Assembly (NCBI RefSeq): GCF_000280055.1
Contig: NZ_ALAB01000021.1
Location: 95,383 to 159,382, forward strand
Reading direction: 5' to 3'
Source: Alishewanella aestuarii B11
GTDB lineage: Bacteria; Pseudomonadota; Gammaproteobacteria; Enterobacterales; Alteromonadaceae
DNA: 64,000 nt
A program made the translations under genes and the position numbers. Within the stretch, counting starts at the first letter, position 1, and every line of letters begins with the position of its first letter. The notes under the pieces are model-generated. The model saw nothing but the letters and a program-made list of their open reading frames with translations, made no database searches and had not been told where the DNA came from. Shown here piece after piece: positions 38,700 through 46,686 of this stretch.

Positions 38700-41600
38700 G
38701 TGACGGTATGGACTGTAGCCTTATTGGCCCTGTTATATGTGGGCGGATTGTTCTGGATTGCCAACTGGGGTGAACGGCATGCTGATGACCGCCTGATACG
38801 AAAGTATGGGGGCCTGATCTACAGTCTGGCGTTAGCTGTTTACTGTACGTCCTGGACCTACTACGGCGCTGTGGGAACGGCCGTGACCCGGGGCTGGGAT
38901 TATATGGCCATTTATCTCGGGCCGATCCTGCTGTTTATCTTTGCCCAGCCGTTCTTATTTAAGCTGCTGTATGTTTCCAAAAAACAAAACGTAACTTCGA
39001 TTGCTGACTTTATCTCCGCCCGTTACGGAAAAAGACGCAATATCGCGACCCTGGCTGCCATTATTTGTCTGATTGTCGTTATCCCTTATATTTCGCTGCA
39101 ACTGAAAGCCGTGGCCGGCTCCTATCAGGTTTTACTCGGCGGCGCCTTTGATGACGCACAGGTCGCCTGGTATCAGGACAGCGCCTTACTCAGCGCCGTA
39201 GCGATGGCGTTTTTTGCCATTTTATTTGGTACCCGCAAACTGCATCTGACGGAGCAAAACCGTGGTGTAATGGTGGCAATCGCTTTCGAGTCAGTGGTCA
39301 AGCTGTTTGCGCTACTGACGCTGGCTATCGCCGTCTATGTCTTTATTTTGGATACCGATCAATCCGCATTACGCGCTTTTACTGAGCATTCGATCCGTCA
39401 GCAAGAAAAGCTCGATACGCCCGGACTGGTCGAGTTTATTACCAAGACTATTTTAGCGATGGTGGCAGTATTTTTGTTACCGCGGCAGTTCCATGTCGCC
39501 TTTGTCGAGAACGTTTCGCACCATCATTTACGGCACGCCCGGCGCTGGTTTTCCGGTTACCTGTTAGCTGTCACCCTGGTGGTGATCCCGATTGCCGTTG
39601 CCGGGATGCAGCTGTTTCCCGGTATCCTGGCGCAGGCTGATAGTTTTGTGCTGCTGATCCCATCCAGTATGAACTGGAATGTGCTCAGTATTATTGTCTT
39701 TATCGGTGGTTTCTCGGCTGCGACCTCGATGATTATTATCGCTACACTGGCACTGTCGACGATGATCAGTAACGACGTGGTAATGCCGGGCTTGCTGAAA
39801 TCTACCAAGCAAAAAGGCATGTCGCATGATTTTAGTCTGCTAATTCTGCTGGTGCGCCGTACCATGATTATTCTGGTGATGGCGCTGTCTTATCTTTACT
39901 ACAGTATTTTTGCCCGTAACTATGAGCTGGCTGAAACCGGCTTGCTGGCCTTTGCGCTGACTATCCAGCTGGTACCGGCCGTGATAGGGGGGCTGTATTG
40001 GCGTCGCGGCAATGCCTATGGCGTTTATGCCGGCTTAAGCTTGGGACTGCTGCTGTGGTTCTACACCCTGATGCTACCGCAGTTGGTCAATGCCGGTGTG
40101 ATCAACAGCGATATTATGCAGCAGGGCCTGTTTGGCCTTAGTTGGCTGCTACCCACCTCGATGTTTGGCATCCAGCTCGACTCCCTTAGTCATGGCGTGA
40201 TTATTTCACTGGGCTTTAATCTGCTTGCTTACTTGCTAGTGTCGTTGACCACCACCGTTAATTTACAGGACCGCTTGCAGGCCGTGGCCTTTGTTAAGCC
40301 AAATCTACCAATTAATCATCAGGATACACCGGCTCGTCGCATCCGGATCCGCAACAATGATTTGAAAACCCTGTTAGAGCGTTTTGTCGGACCGCAGCGC
40401 GCGGCAGAATGTCTGGCGGAGTTTGGCCGTAAACAGCAGCAAAGCGTGCAGTTGGATGATTTGCCTTCAGTTGGTCTGGTAGAGCATGTTGAGCGTGAGC
40501 TGTCTGGCGTGATCGGCGCTTCTTCGGCATCCGCCATGGTTAATGCCGTATTGGAAGGTCGCCAGCTGGCCTTTGAAGATGTAGTGACCTTATTTGATGA
40601 TACTACGCAGGCGATCCAATTTTCGCGCAAGATTTTGTTCTCCACGCTGGAGCATCTGAGTCAGGGCGTCAGTGTGGTCGACCGCGATCTGAATCTGGTG
40701 GCCTGGAATAAAGCTTATCTGGAAATGTTTAACTATCCGGAGGGGATGATTCGAGTAGGCCGGCCGGTAGCCGATATCGTGCGGCTGAATGCCGAGCGCG
40801 GTCTTTGCGGGCCCGGTGATCCGGACGAGCATGTTGAAAAGCGTACCCTGCATATGAAAAACGGCACCGCCCATGTGTTTCAGCGGGTAAGGCCGGATGG
40901 CCGGGTCATTGAAATGCGCGGCAATCCGATCCCGGGGGGCGGCTTTGTAACCAGCTTTACCGATATTTCTGAGCATGTAAAAGCCGTACAGGGCTTAGCT
41001 GAAGCCAAACAATATCTGGAAGATCGGGTTAATGAACGTACTCAGACGATTTCTGAGATGAACCAGGAGTTACTGGCCGAGGTATCCAGGCGGCGCGAAA
41101 CCGAGCAGCAATTGCTGCAGGCTAAAGCCGAAGCGGAAGCGGCTAATGCCTCGAAAACCCGCTTTTTGGCGCTGGCCAGTCACGATATTTTGCAGCCGCT
41201 GAATGCTGCCCGCTTGTTTACTGCCGCTTTAGCCGGGGTGAAGGAACCGCAGCAGCAGGCGGCGATCCTTAACCAGCTGGATAATTCGTTAAAGGCGTCA
41301 GAAGAGCTGATCTCTACCCTGTTGGAAATTGCCAAACTGGATGATGGCAAGCTACAGCCGAATGTACAGCCGGTAGCCTTAAAAGACTTACTGGCACAAC
41401 TGGCTGAGGAATATCGTCTGGTGGCGGATCAAAAAGGCTTGCAGCTAAGTGTGCGCAGTAACCGCTATCAGGTGATGACTGACGCTACCTATTTGCGCCG
41501 GATCCTGCAAAATATGTTATCCAACGCCATTAAGTACACTATAAGTGGCCGGATCTTGCTGGGTTGTCGCAAACGCGGCAGTCAGTTATTACTGCAGGTC

Positions 41601-42257
41601 TGGGATACCGGTCCCGGTATTGCTGAGCCGGATTTGCAGCGTATTTTCGAAGACTTTTATCGAATTGATGCCACTGCCAAAGGGCAGCAAGGCGTTGGGC
41701 TCGGCCTGGGTGTGGTGCACCGGATGGCGAAACTGCTTGGGCATCCGCTTGAGGTGCGCTCCTGGCCTGGCAAAGGCACGGTATTTAGTATTAGCTTACC
41801 GTTGGCGGCGGTTAAAGTCCGGCAGGAGCTGACGGTTGAAACCAGCCTGCAGCAAAGGCCCTTACCCGGGTTGAGTGTCGTCTGTGTCGATGATGATGCC
41901 GCGAATCTATCCGCGCTTAAAGTCTTACTGGAACAGTGGCAAATCAGTGAGGTACAGTGTTTTTATGATACCGATGCTTTAATGGCGTATGCGGCTACCG
42001 CCGCGGCGCCGGATGTGCTCTTGCTTGATTACCAGCTGGGGCAACAGCTAAACGGCCTGCAGTTGTATCAGCAAATCCGCCAACATTGGGGCGCGGTGCA
42101 TGGCGTACTGGTGTCAGCATCACCACAGGCTGATCTGGCGGCGCTGGCAAAAGCACAGGGCTTAATGTTCCTGGCTAAACCTATTAAACCGGGTGCGCTC
42201 AGAGCCACCTTAAATCACTTTAAAATGTTAAAGCGGGCTGGCACGGTTGCTGACTAA
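38700..42257 (+). CDS. crbS: CrbS-type hybrid sensor kinase with SSS transporter domain
   Basis: This 1185-residue membrane sensor is thought to detect acetate or its transport. Residues 1-510 form a sodium/solute-symporter-like domain with about 13 helices. A connecting region follows, then a PAS-like domain (about 640-770, VVDRDLNLVAWNKAYLEMFNYPEGM) and a coiled stretch. The HisKA domain has His828 in ASHDILQPLNAARLF, followed by the HATPase (NMLSNAIKYT, DTGPGI, GVGLGLGVV). A C-terminal receiver carries Asp1110 in LLLDYQLG. GTG start with GGGAG upstream. It is convergent with its likely partner regulator. Confidence 0.93.
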   Translation: MTVWTVALLALLYVGGLFWIANWGERHADDRLIRKYGGLIYSLALAVYCTSWTYYGAVGTAVTRGWDYMAIYLGPILLFIFAQPFLFKLLYVSKKQNVTSIADFISARYGKRRNIATLAAIICLIVVIPYISLQLKAVAGSYQVLLGGAFDDAQVAWYQDSALLSAVAMAFFAILFGTRKLHLTEQNRGVMVAIAFESVVKLFALLTLAIAVYVFILDTDQSALRAFTEHSIRQQEKLDTPGLVEFITKTILAMVAVFLLPRQFHVAFVENVSHHHLRHARRWFSGYLLAVTLVVIPIAVAGMQLFPGILAQADSFVLLIPSSMNWNVLSIIVFIGGFSAATSMIIIATLALSTMISNDVVMPGLLKSTKQKGMSHDFSLLILLVRRTMIILVMALSYLYYSIFARNYELAETGLLAFALTIQLVPAVIGGLYWRRGNAYGVYAGLSLGLLLWFYTLMLPQLVNAGVINSDIMQQGLFGLSWLLPTSMFGIQLDSLSHGVIISLGFNLLAYLLVSLTTTVNLQDRLQAVAFVKPNLPINHQDTPARRIRIRNNDLKTLLERFVGPQRAAECLAEFGRKQQQSVQLDDLPSVGLVEHVERELSGVIGASSASAMVNAVLEGRQLAFEDVVTLFDDTTQAIQFSRKILFSTLEHLSQGVSVVDRDLNLVAWNKAYLEMFNYPEGMIRVGRPVADIVRLNAERGLCGPGDPDEHVEKRTLHMKNGTAHVFQRVRPDGRVIEMRGNPIPGGGFVTSFTDISEHVKAVQGLAEAKQYLEDRVNERTQTISEMNQELLAEVSRRRETEQQLLQAKAEAEAANASKTRFLALASHDILQPLNAARLFTAALAGVKEPQQQAAILNQLDNSLKASEELISTLLEIAKLDDGKLQPNVQPVALKDLLAQLAEEYRLVADQKGLQLSVRSNRYQVMTDATYLRRILQNMLSNAIKYTISGRILLGCRKRGSQLLLQVWDTGPGIAEPDLQRIFEDFYRIDATAKGQQGVGLGLGVVHRMAKLLGHPLEVRSWPGKGTVFSISLPLAAVKVRQELTVETSLQQRPLPGLSVVCVDDDAANLSALKVLLEQWQISEVQCFYDTDALMAYAATAAAPDVLLLDYQLGQQLNGLQLYQQIRQHWGAVHGVLVSASPQADLAALAKAQGLMFLAKPIKPGALRATLNHFKMLKRAGTVAD

Positions 42258-42274
42258 GCCCGCGCTAAGCGGGC
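42258..42274. other. Hairpin between convergent crbS and crbR
   Basis: GCCCGC and GCGGGC with a GCTAA loop directly follow the crbS stop. There is no T-run on either strand, so termination here would be weak. Confidence 0.35.
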
Positions 42275-42337
42275 GGTCGGGAAATCCCTTACAGAGAGGG
42301 CGCGATATTAAAGCGGATTCGCTGCAAGCCTGGCAGG

Positions 42338-43012
42338 CTAATGCTGCTGCGCCATAGCGCGGTCTACCGGGGGTTCCAGCGTCAGGCGCTGTGCCTGGAT
42401 CACCACCTGGGTGCGGTTAGTACAGCCTAATTTGCGGAAAATCGCGGTAATATGCGCTTTTACCGTCGCTTCCGAGATATGTAAATCATAGGCGATCTGT
42501 TTATTCAGCCAGCCTTCGGTCAGATAGTACAACACCTTATATTGCTGTTGGGTCAGTTGGGCCACTTTAGCGGCTAAATCCAGATCCTGTTCGGTTTCCT
42601 GCTGATCCAGCACTTGCTTACGCAGCTCTGCCGGCACCCATAATTCACCTTCCAATACCGCGTTCAGGGCACTGCTGATATCCTGCGGCCGTGCTGATTT
42701 TGGCACATAGGCCGAAGCACCAAATGCCATCACGCGGCGGATCACATCCAGGTCTTCACTGGCCGAAATCACCACTATCGGTAAGCTGGGGTAGTTTTTG
42801 CGCAGCTGGATCAAGCCAAGGAAGCCACAATTACCAGGCATATGTAAATCCAGCAGCAATAAGTCCGCATCAGGATGCTGTTCCAGTGCGGTGCAGGTGC
42901 TGTCAAAACTGTCAGTCTCAATTGTTGCTTTGGTAGCAAAGGTGCTGCTAATGGCGTTGATCAGCGCATTGCGAAATAACGGATGATCATCTGCGACGAT
43001 AAGCTTCGCCAT
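42338..43012 (-). CDS. crbR: CrbR-type LuxR/NarL response regulator
   Basis: This 224-residue regulator has a receiver domain (acidic pocket Asp8-Asp9, phospho-acceptor Asp55 in LLLDLHMPG, VPKSARPQDI) and a C-terminal LuxR-type HTH (about 155-215, LTEGWLNKQIAYDLHISEATVKAHITAIFRKL as landmark). ATG 43012 is preceded by GGAGGA at ideal spacing, and the in-frame start at 43081 would lie in the acs terminator. It probably receives phosphate from CrbS and activates acs and actP. Confidence 0.92.
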   Translation of the reverse strand: MAKLIVADDHPLFRNALINAISSTFATKATIETDSFDSTCTALEQHPDADLLLLDLHMPGNCGFLGLIQLRKNYPSLPIVVISASEDLDVIRRVMAFGASAYVPKSARPQDISSALNAVLEGELWVPAELRKQVLDQQETEQDLDLAAKVAQLTQQQYKVLYYLTEGWLNKQIAYDLHISEATVKAHITAIFRKLGCTNRTQVVIQAQRLTLEPPVDRAMAQQH

Positions 43013-43046
43013 TGTTTCCTCCAGCATAGTTCTGGTTATAGTTATA

Positions 43047-43074
43047 AGAAAGGCCGCAATGTGGCGGCCTTTCT
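43047..43074 (-). terminator. Terminator of acs
   Basis: On the minus strand, AGAAAGGCCGC pairs with GCGGCCTTTCT. The run TTTCTTAT follows, between acs and crbR. Confidence 0.75.
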
Positions 43075-43118
43075 GCTGCAACTGGAGACACGCAAGCTCA
43101 GGGAGCGGTGTTGGTGTC

Positions 43119-45074
43119 CTACTTACGATTTAAGCGGTTATTCACCAGAATTTCAACTACTGACGGATCGGCCAGGGTGGAAATATCACCTAATTGGTCA
43201 TGCTCGTTCGCAGCAATTTTCCGCAGAATACGACGCATGATCTTACCTGAGCGGGTCTTCGGTAGGCCTGCTGGAGCCCACTGTATCAGATCCGGACTGG
43301 CAATAGGTGAAATTTCTTCACGTACCCAGGCACGAATGGCTTTCGTCAGATCTTCACTGGGTTCAACACCAACCCGCGGCGTGACATAAACATAAATGCC
43401 CTGGCCCTTAATATCGTGCGGATAGCCAACCACAGCGGCTTCGGCGATAGCCTCATGAGCTACCAGGCAGCTTTCGATTTCCGCAGTGCCCAGACGGTGG
43501 CCTGAGACGTTTAACACATCGTCGACCCGGCCGGTTAACCAGTAATAGCCATCTTCATCCCGGCGCGAACCGTCACCGGTAAAGTAACTGCCCGGATAGG
43601 TGCTGAAATAGGTTTGTTCAAAGCGCTCGTGATCGCCATACAGGGTACGCATTTGACCCGGCCAGCTGTCGGTAATCACCAGATTGCCTTCACCCGCGCC
43701 AGTAACCGTTTTACCCTCGTTATCGACGATGGCCGGTTTGACACCGAAGAACGGACGGGTCGCTGAGCCGGGCTTTAAAGCAGTGGCACCCGGTAACGGC
43801 GTAATCAAAATGCCACCGGTTTCAGTTTGCCACCAGGTATCAACGATAGGGCAGTTGCCCTTACCAAACTTATCGTGATACCAGTTCCAGGCTTCAGGGT
43901 TGATGGGTTCACCCACACTACCTAAAACCCGAAGTGAACTCAGCTTGGTGCCTTCAACCGGCGCCTCACCATGTGCCATCAGGGCACGAATGGCGGTAGG
44001 TGCGGTATACAGAATATTGACCTGATATTTATCGACAATCTGAGCGATACGCTTCACGCTGGGGTAGGTAGGTACCCCTTCAAACATCACGCTGCTGGCC
44101 CCGTTGGCCAACGGGCCATAGACAATATAGCTGTGACCGGTAACCCAGCCGACGTCGGCGGCGCACCAGTAGATATCACCATCGTGGTAATCAAACACAT
44201 ACTGATGGGTCATAGCGGCATACACCAGGTAGCCGCCGGTAGTGTGCAGTACCCCTTTTGGCTTACCTGTTGAGCCTGAGGTATAAAGAATAAACAGCGG
44301 ATCTTCGGCGTTCATCGGCTCAGGCACGCACTCTTTTGGCTGCGCAGCAATCAGCTCGTGGTACCACAGATCGCGGCCCTGATGAAAATCAATCGGCTTA
44401 CCAACGTGTTTAATCACAATAACGTTCTGCACCGGATTGGCATCACCCAGATGCGCCAAAGCGATATCAGTATTATCTTTCAGGTTGGTGGCCCGGCTAC
44501 CACGCAGGGCCTGATCGGTGGTGATCACCAGCTTGGAATCACAGTCGGTGATCCGGCTACCCAGCGCATCTGGTGAGAATCCAGCAAAAACCACTGAGTG
44601 CACAGCGCCAATGCGGGCGCAAGCCAGCAGCGCTACTGCCGCCTGTGGGATCATCGGCAGATAAATAGTAACTCTATCCCCCTTGCCAACACCTAAAGAG
44701 CGCATCGCATTTGCCAACTGACAGGTCTCTTCGTATAGCTCGCGATACGTGACTTTTTTCTCAATGCCAGGCTCATCGCCTTCCCAATAAAAGGCAACCT
44801 GATCGCCCCGCGTTGCCAGGTGACGGTCCAGACAGTTAACGCTGGCATTCAGTACGCCGTCAGCAAACCATTTGATGCTAACGTTACCCAAAGCGAAGCT
44901 GGTGTCTTTTACCTGAGTATAAGGCTTGATCCAGTCCAGTCTTTTACCATGTTCGTTCCAGAAAGCTTCCGGCTGCTCTACCGATCCGCGATACATCTCA
45001 AGATATTGCTCATTGGTGACATGAGCGCGTTGTTTGATGGTTTCCGGTACCGGATAAAGTGTTGCTTGTGTCAT
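43119..45074 (-). CDS. acs: Acs, acetyl-CoA synthetase
   Basis: This AMP-forming enzyme converts acetate, ATP and CoA to acetyl-CoA. It has 651 residues. The AMP-binding signature is [19 protein letters not shown], with [37 protein letters not shown] and the acetylation-control lysine Lys611 in [10 protein letters not shown]. It sits beside crbR and is divergent from a porin across a region with three operator-like elements. Confidence 0.98.
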   Translation of the reverse strand: MTQATLYPVPETIKQRAHVTNEQYLEMYRGSVEQPEAFWNEHGKRLDWIKPYTQVKDTSFALGNVSIKWFADGVLNASVNCLDRHLATRGDQVAFYWEGDEPGIEKKVTYRELYEETCQLANAMRSLGVGKGDRVTIYLPMIPQAAVALLACARIGAVHSVVFAGFSPDALGSRITDCDSKLVITTDQALRGSRATNLKDNTDIALAHLGDANPVQNVIVIKHVGKPIDFHQGRDLWYHELIAAQPKECVPEPMNAEDPLFILYTSGSTGKPKGVLHTTGGYLVYAAMTHQYVFDYHDGDIYWCAADVGWVTGHSYIVYGPLANGASSVMFEGVPTYPSVKRIAQIVDKYQVNILYTAPTAIRALMAHGEAPVEGTKLSSLRVLGSVGEPINPEAWNWYHDKFGKGNCPIVDTWWQTETGGILITPLPGATALKPGSATRPFFGVKPAIVDNEGKTVTGAGEGNLVITDSWPGQMRTLYGDHERFEQTYFSTYPGSYFTGDGSRRDEDGYYWLTGRVDDVLNVSGHRLGTAEIESCLVAHEAIAEAAVVGYPHDIKGQGIYVYVTPRVGVEPSEDLTKAIRAWVREEISPIASPDLIQWAPAGLPKTRSGKIMRRILRKIAANEHDQLGDISTLADPSVVEILVNNRLNRK

Positions 45075-45141
45075 AACATCCCCTGCGGAGCTTATTAAAA
45101 TAATGAGGTATTTCTAAAGGAGCATTCACATAAAAGGAATT

Positions 45142-45153
45142 AGACCATAGTCT
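45142..45153. promoter_or_regulatory. Operator-like element 1 of acs/porin region (AGACC-AT-AGTCT)
   Basis: It has the same GAC-N3-AGTC core and spacing as the 15773 and 38563 palindromes. It is itself part of a 14-base palindrome TAGAC-CATA-GTCTA. Confidence 0.4.
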
Positions 45154-45181
45154 AGACGAGCTGCTGCGGTTATGCGAACTG

Positions 45182-45193
45182 CGACTAAAGGCT
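45182..45193. promoter_or_regulatory. Operator-like element 2 of acs/porin region (CGACT-AA-AGGCT)
   Basis: The left arm is perfect and the right arm matches 3 of 5 bases. It starts 40 bases from element 1. Confidence 0.3.
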
Positions 45194-45214
45194 AATTGCG
45201 CATAACGATAGTGT

Positions 45215-45226
45215 CGACCAAAGTTT
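45215..45226. promoter_or_regulatory. Operator-like element 3 of acs/porin region (CGACC-AA-AGTTT)
   Basis: The left arm matches 4 of 5 bases and the right 3 of 5. It starts 33 bases from element 2 and 94 bases before the porin start. Confidence 0.25.
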
Positions 45227-45308
45227 ACAAAGAAGAGACTGCCAGCTGTAGTTTCTGTAAAATAACCGCGAAGACAGTAAAACTATAAAAACCAATGGAG
45301 AACTCCAG

Positions 45309-46490
45309 ATGAGACAAAGAAAGACGCTCAACGCCCTGACTGCAGCTGTGGCACTTGCCCTGACAGCAGGTGCGGCTCAGGCTAATAACGGTTTTAAAGT
45401 TGGCGATACCGAAGTTACCTACGGTGGTTTTATTAAATTAGATATGATGTACACCGAGACATCAGACGGTGAAATTAGCAATTTTCTCGGTCGTGATTTC
45501 TATGTGCCTTCGTTAACTCCGGTTTCAGCTACAGGCAGCAGCGCGTCACGTTTTGATGCCCATGCCCGTCAATCGCGCTTCTTCTTTGCAACATCAACCG
45601 ATCTGGGTGATGGCGAGAAACTAGCCGGTCGTTTAGAGTTTGACATGTTGACCAGTAATAATGGTAACGATGAGCGAACCACTAATGGTTACAGCCCGGT
45701 TATTCGGCATGCATTTGTTACCTACAAAAACTGGACTGTCGGACAAACCTGGTCAAACTTTATGGATCTGCAATCGCTGCCAGATACACTGGACTTCGTT
45801 GGTAACCCTGATGCAGCTGTGTTTATCCGTCAGGCGCAAATCCGTTACACCTCTGGTAATTTCTCGGTAGCCTTAGAGAACCCGGAAAGTACCATCACGC
45901 CCTTTGGTGGTGGGGCCCGCATTACCACTGATGATAATGCGACACCGGATCTGACCTTCGGCTACAGTTTTAAAGCCGGTAATGCGTCTTTCCGTCTGGG
46001 CGGTTTATTACGCCAAATCGCTATCGACGAGGGCGTGTTTGACGATACCGTCACCTCTTATGGTGTATCGTTCAGCGGTAAGTTTAATCTGGCAAACAAT
46101 GATGATATCCGTTTCACCCTGAACCATGGTAAGGGCTTAGGCCGTTATGTGGGCTTAAATACCATTAATGGCGCGGTGTTAACAGGCACCACTAATGCGG
46201 CCCGGCTGGAAGCAATTGACGTAACGGCATTCTCTGTGGCTTATCGTCACCTGTGGAATGACAAGTGGCGTTCTACCTTCCTGTACTCAATGTTAAGTGC
46301 CGATAACGATACCACCTTAACCGGAACCGGTGTAACTAAGAGTACTCACAGCTACAGCGCTAATGCTCTGTATCAGTTCAATCCGAAGTTTATGATGGGT
46401 ATTGAATATAAGTTTGCTAATCGTGAAATTGAAAGCGGCCGCGACGGTGATATGCATCGCATTCAGTTCAGCGCTAAGTACGACTTCTAA
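45309..46490 (+). CDS. DcaP-like outer-membrane porin
   Basis: This 393-residue protein has a Sec signal peptide (about residues 1-25, cleavage after AAQA). The mature part begins NNGFKVGDTEVTYGGFIKLDMMY, typical of DcaP-like trimeric porins, and alternating strands end in the terminal SAKYDF with a C-terminal phenylalanine. SRFDAHARQSRFFFATSTDLG is another family landmark. Divergent orientation with acs suggests co-regulation and passage of small carboxylates, which is inference. Confidence 0.88.
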   Translation: MRQRKTLNALTAAVALALTAGAAQANNGFKVGDTEVTYGGFIKLDMMYTETSDGEISNFLGRDFYVPSLTPVSATGSSASRFDAHARQSRFFFATSTDLGDGEKLAGRLEFDMLTSNNGNDERTTNGYSPVIRHAFVTYKNWTVGQTWSNFMDLQSLPDTLDFVGNPDAAVFIRQAQIRYTSGNFSVALENPESTITPFGGGARITTDDNATPDLTFGYSFKAGNASFRLGGLLRQIAIDEGVFDDTVTSYGVSFSGKFNLANNDDIRFTLNHGKGLGRYVGLNTINGAVLTGTTNAARLEAIDVTAFSVAYRHLWNDKWRSTFLYSMLSADNDTTLTGTGVTKSTHSYSANALYQFNPKFMMGIEYKFANREIESGRDGDMHRIQFSAKYDF

Positions 46491-46508
46491 GCCAGGCTGA
46501 TGCCTAGT

Positions 46509-46539
46509 AAAAAACCACCGCTCTGACGGTGGTTTTTTA
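46509..46539 (+). terminator. Terminator of the porin gene
   Basis: AAAAAACCACCG pairs with CGGTGGTTTTTT around CTCTGA. Confidence 0.88.
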
Positions 46540-46644
46540 TTGCTGCTAGTTTGTATCAGATATTGCTGGCTGACTGTTCGCGATCCGACAGCGATATACT
46601 TAAAAAAAAGGTATCGAAAAGAAAGATACTTAAAAGAAGATAAT

Positions 46645-46670
46645 AAAAAAGCCGGCATTTGCCGGCTTTT
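46645..46670 (-). terminator. Terminator of rne
   Basis: AAAAGCCGGC and GCCGGCTTTT enclose ATTT. On the minus strand the stem is followed by TTTTTTATTA. It lies 17 bases after the rne stop. Confidence 0.82.
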
Positions 46671-46686
46671 GCTACAGAGTGGTGAT

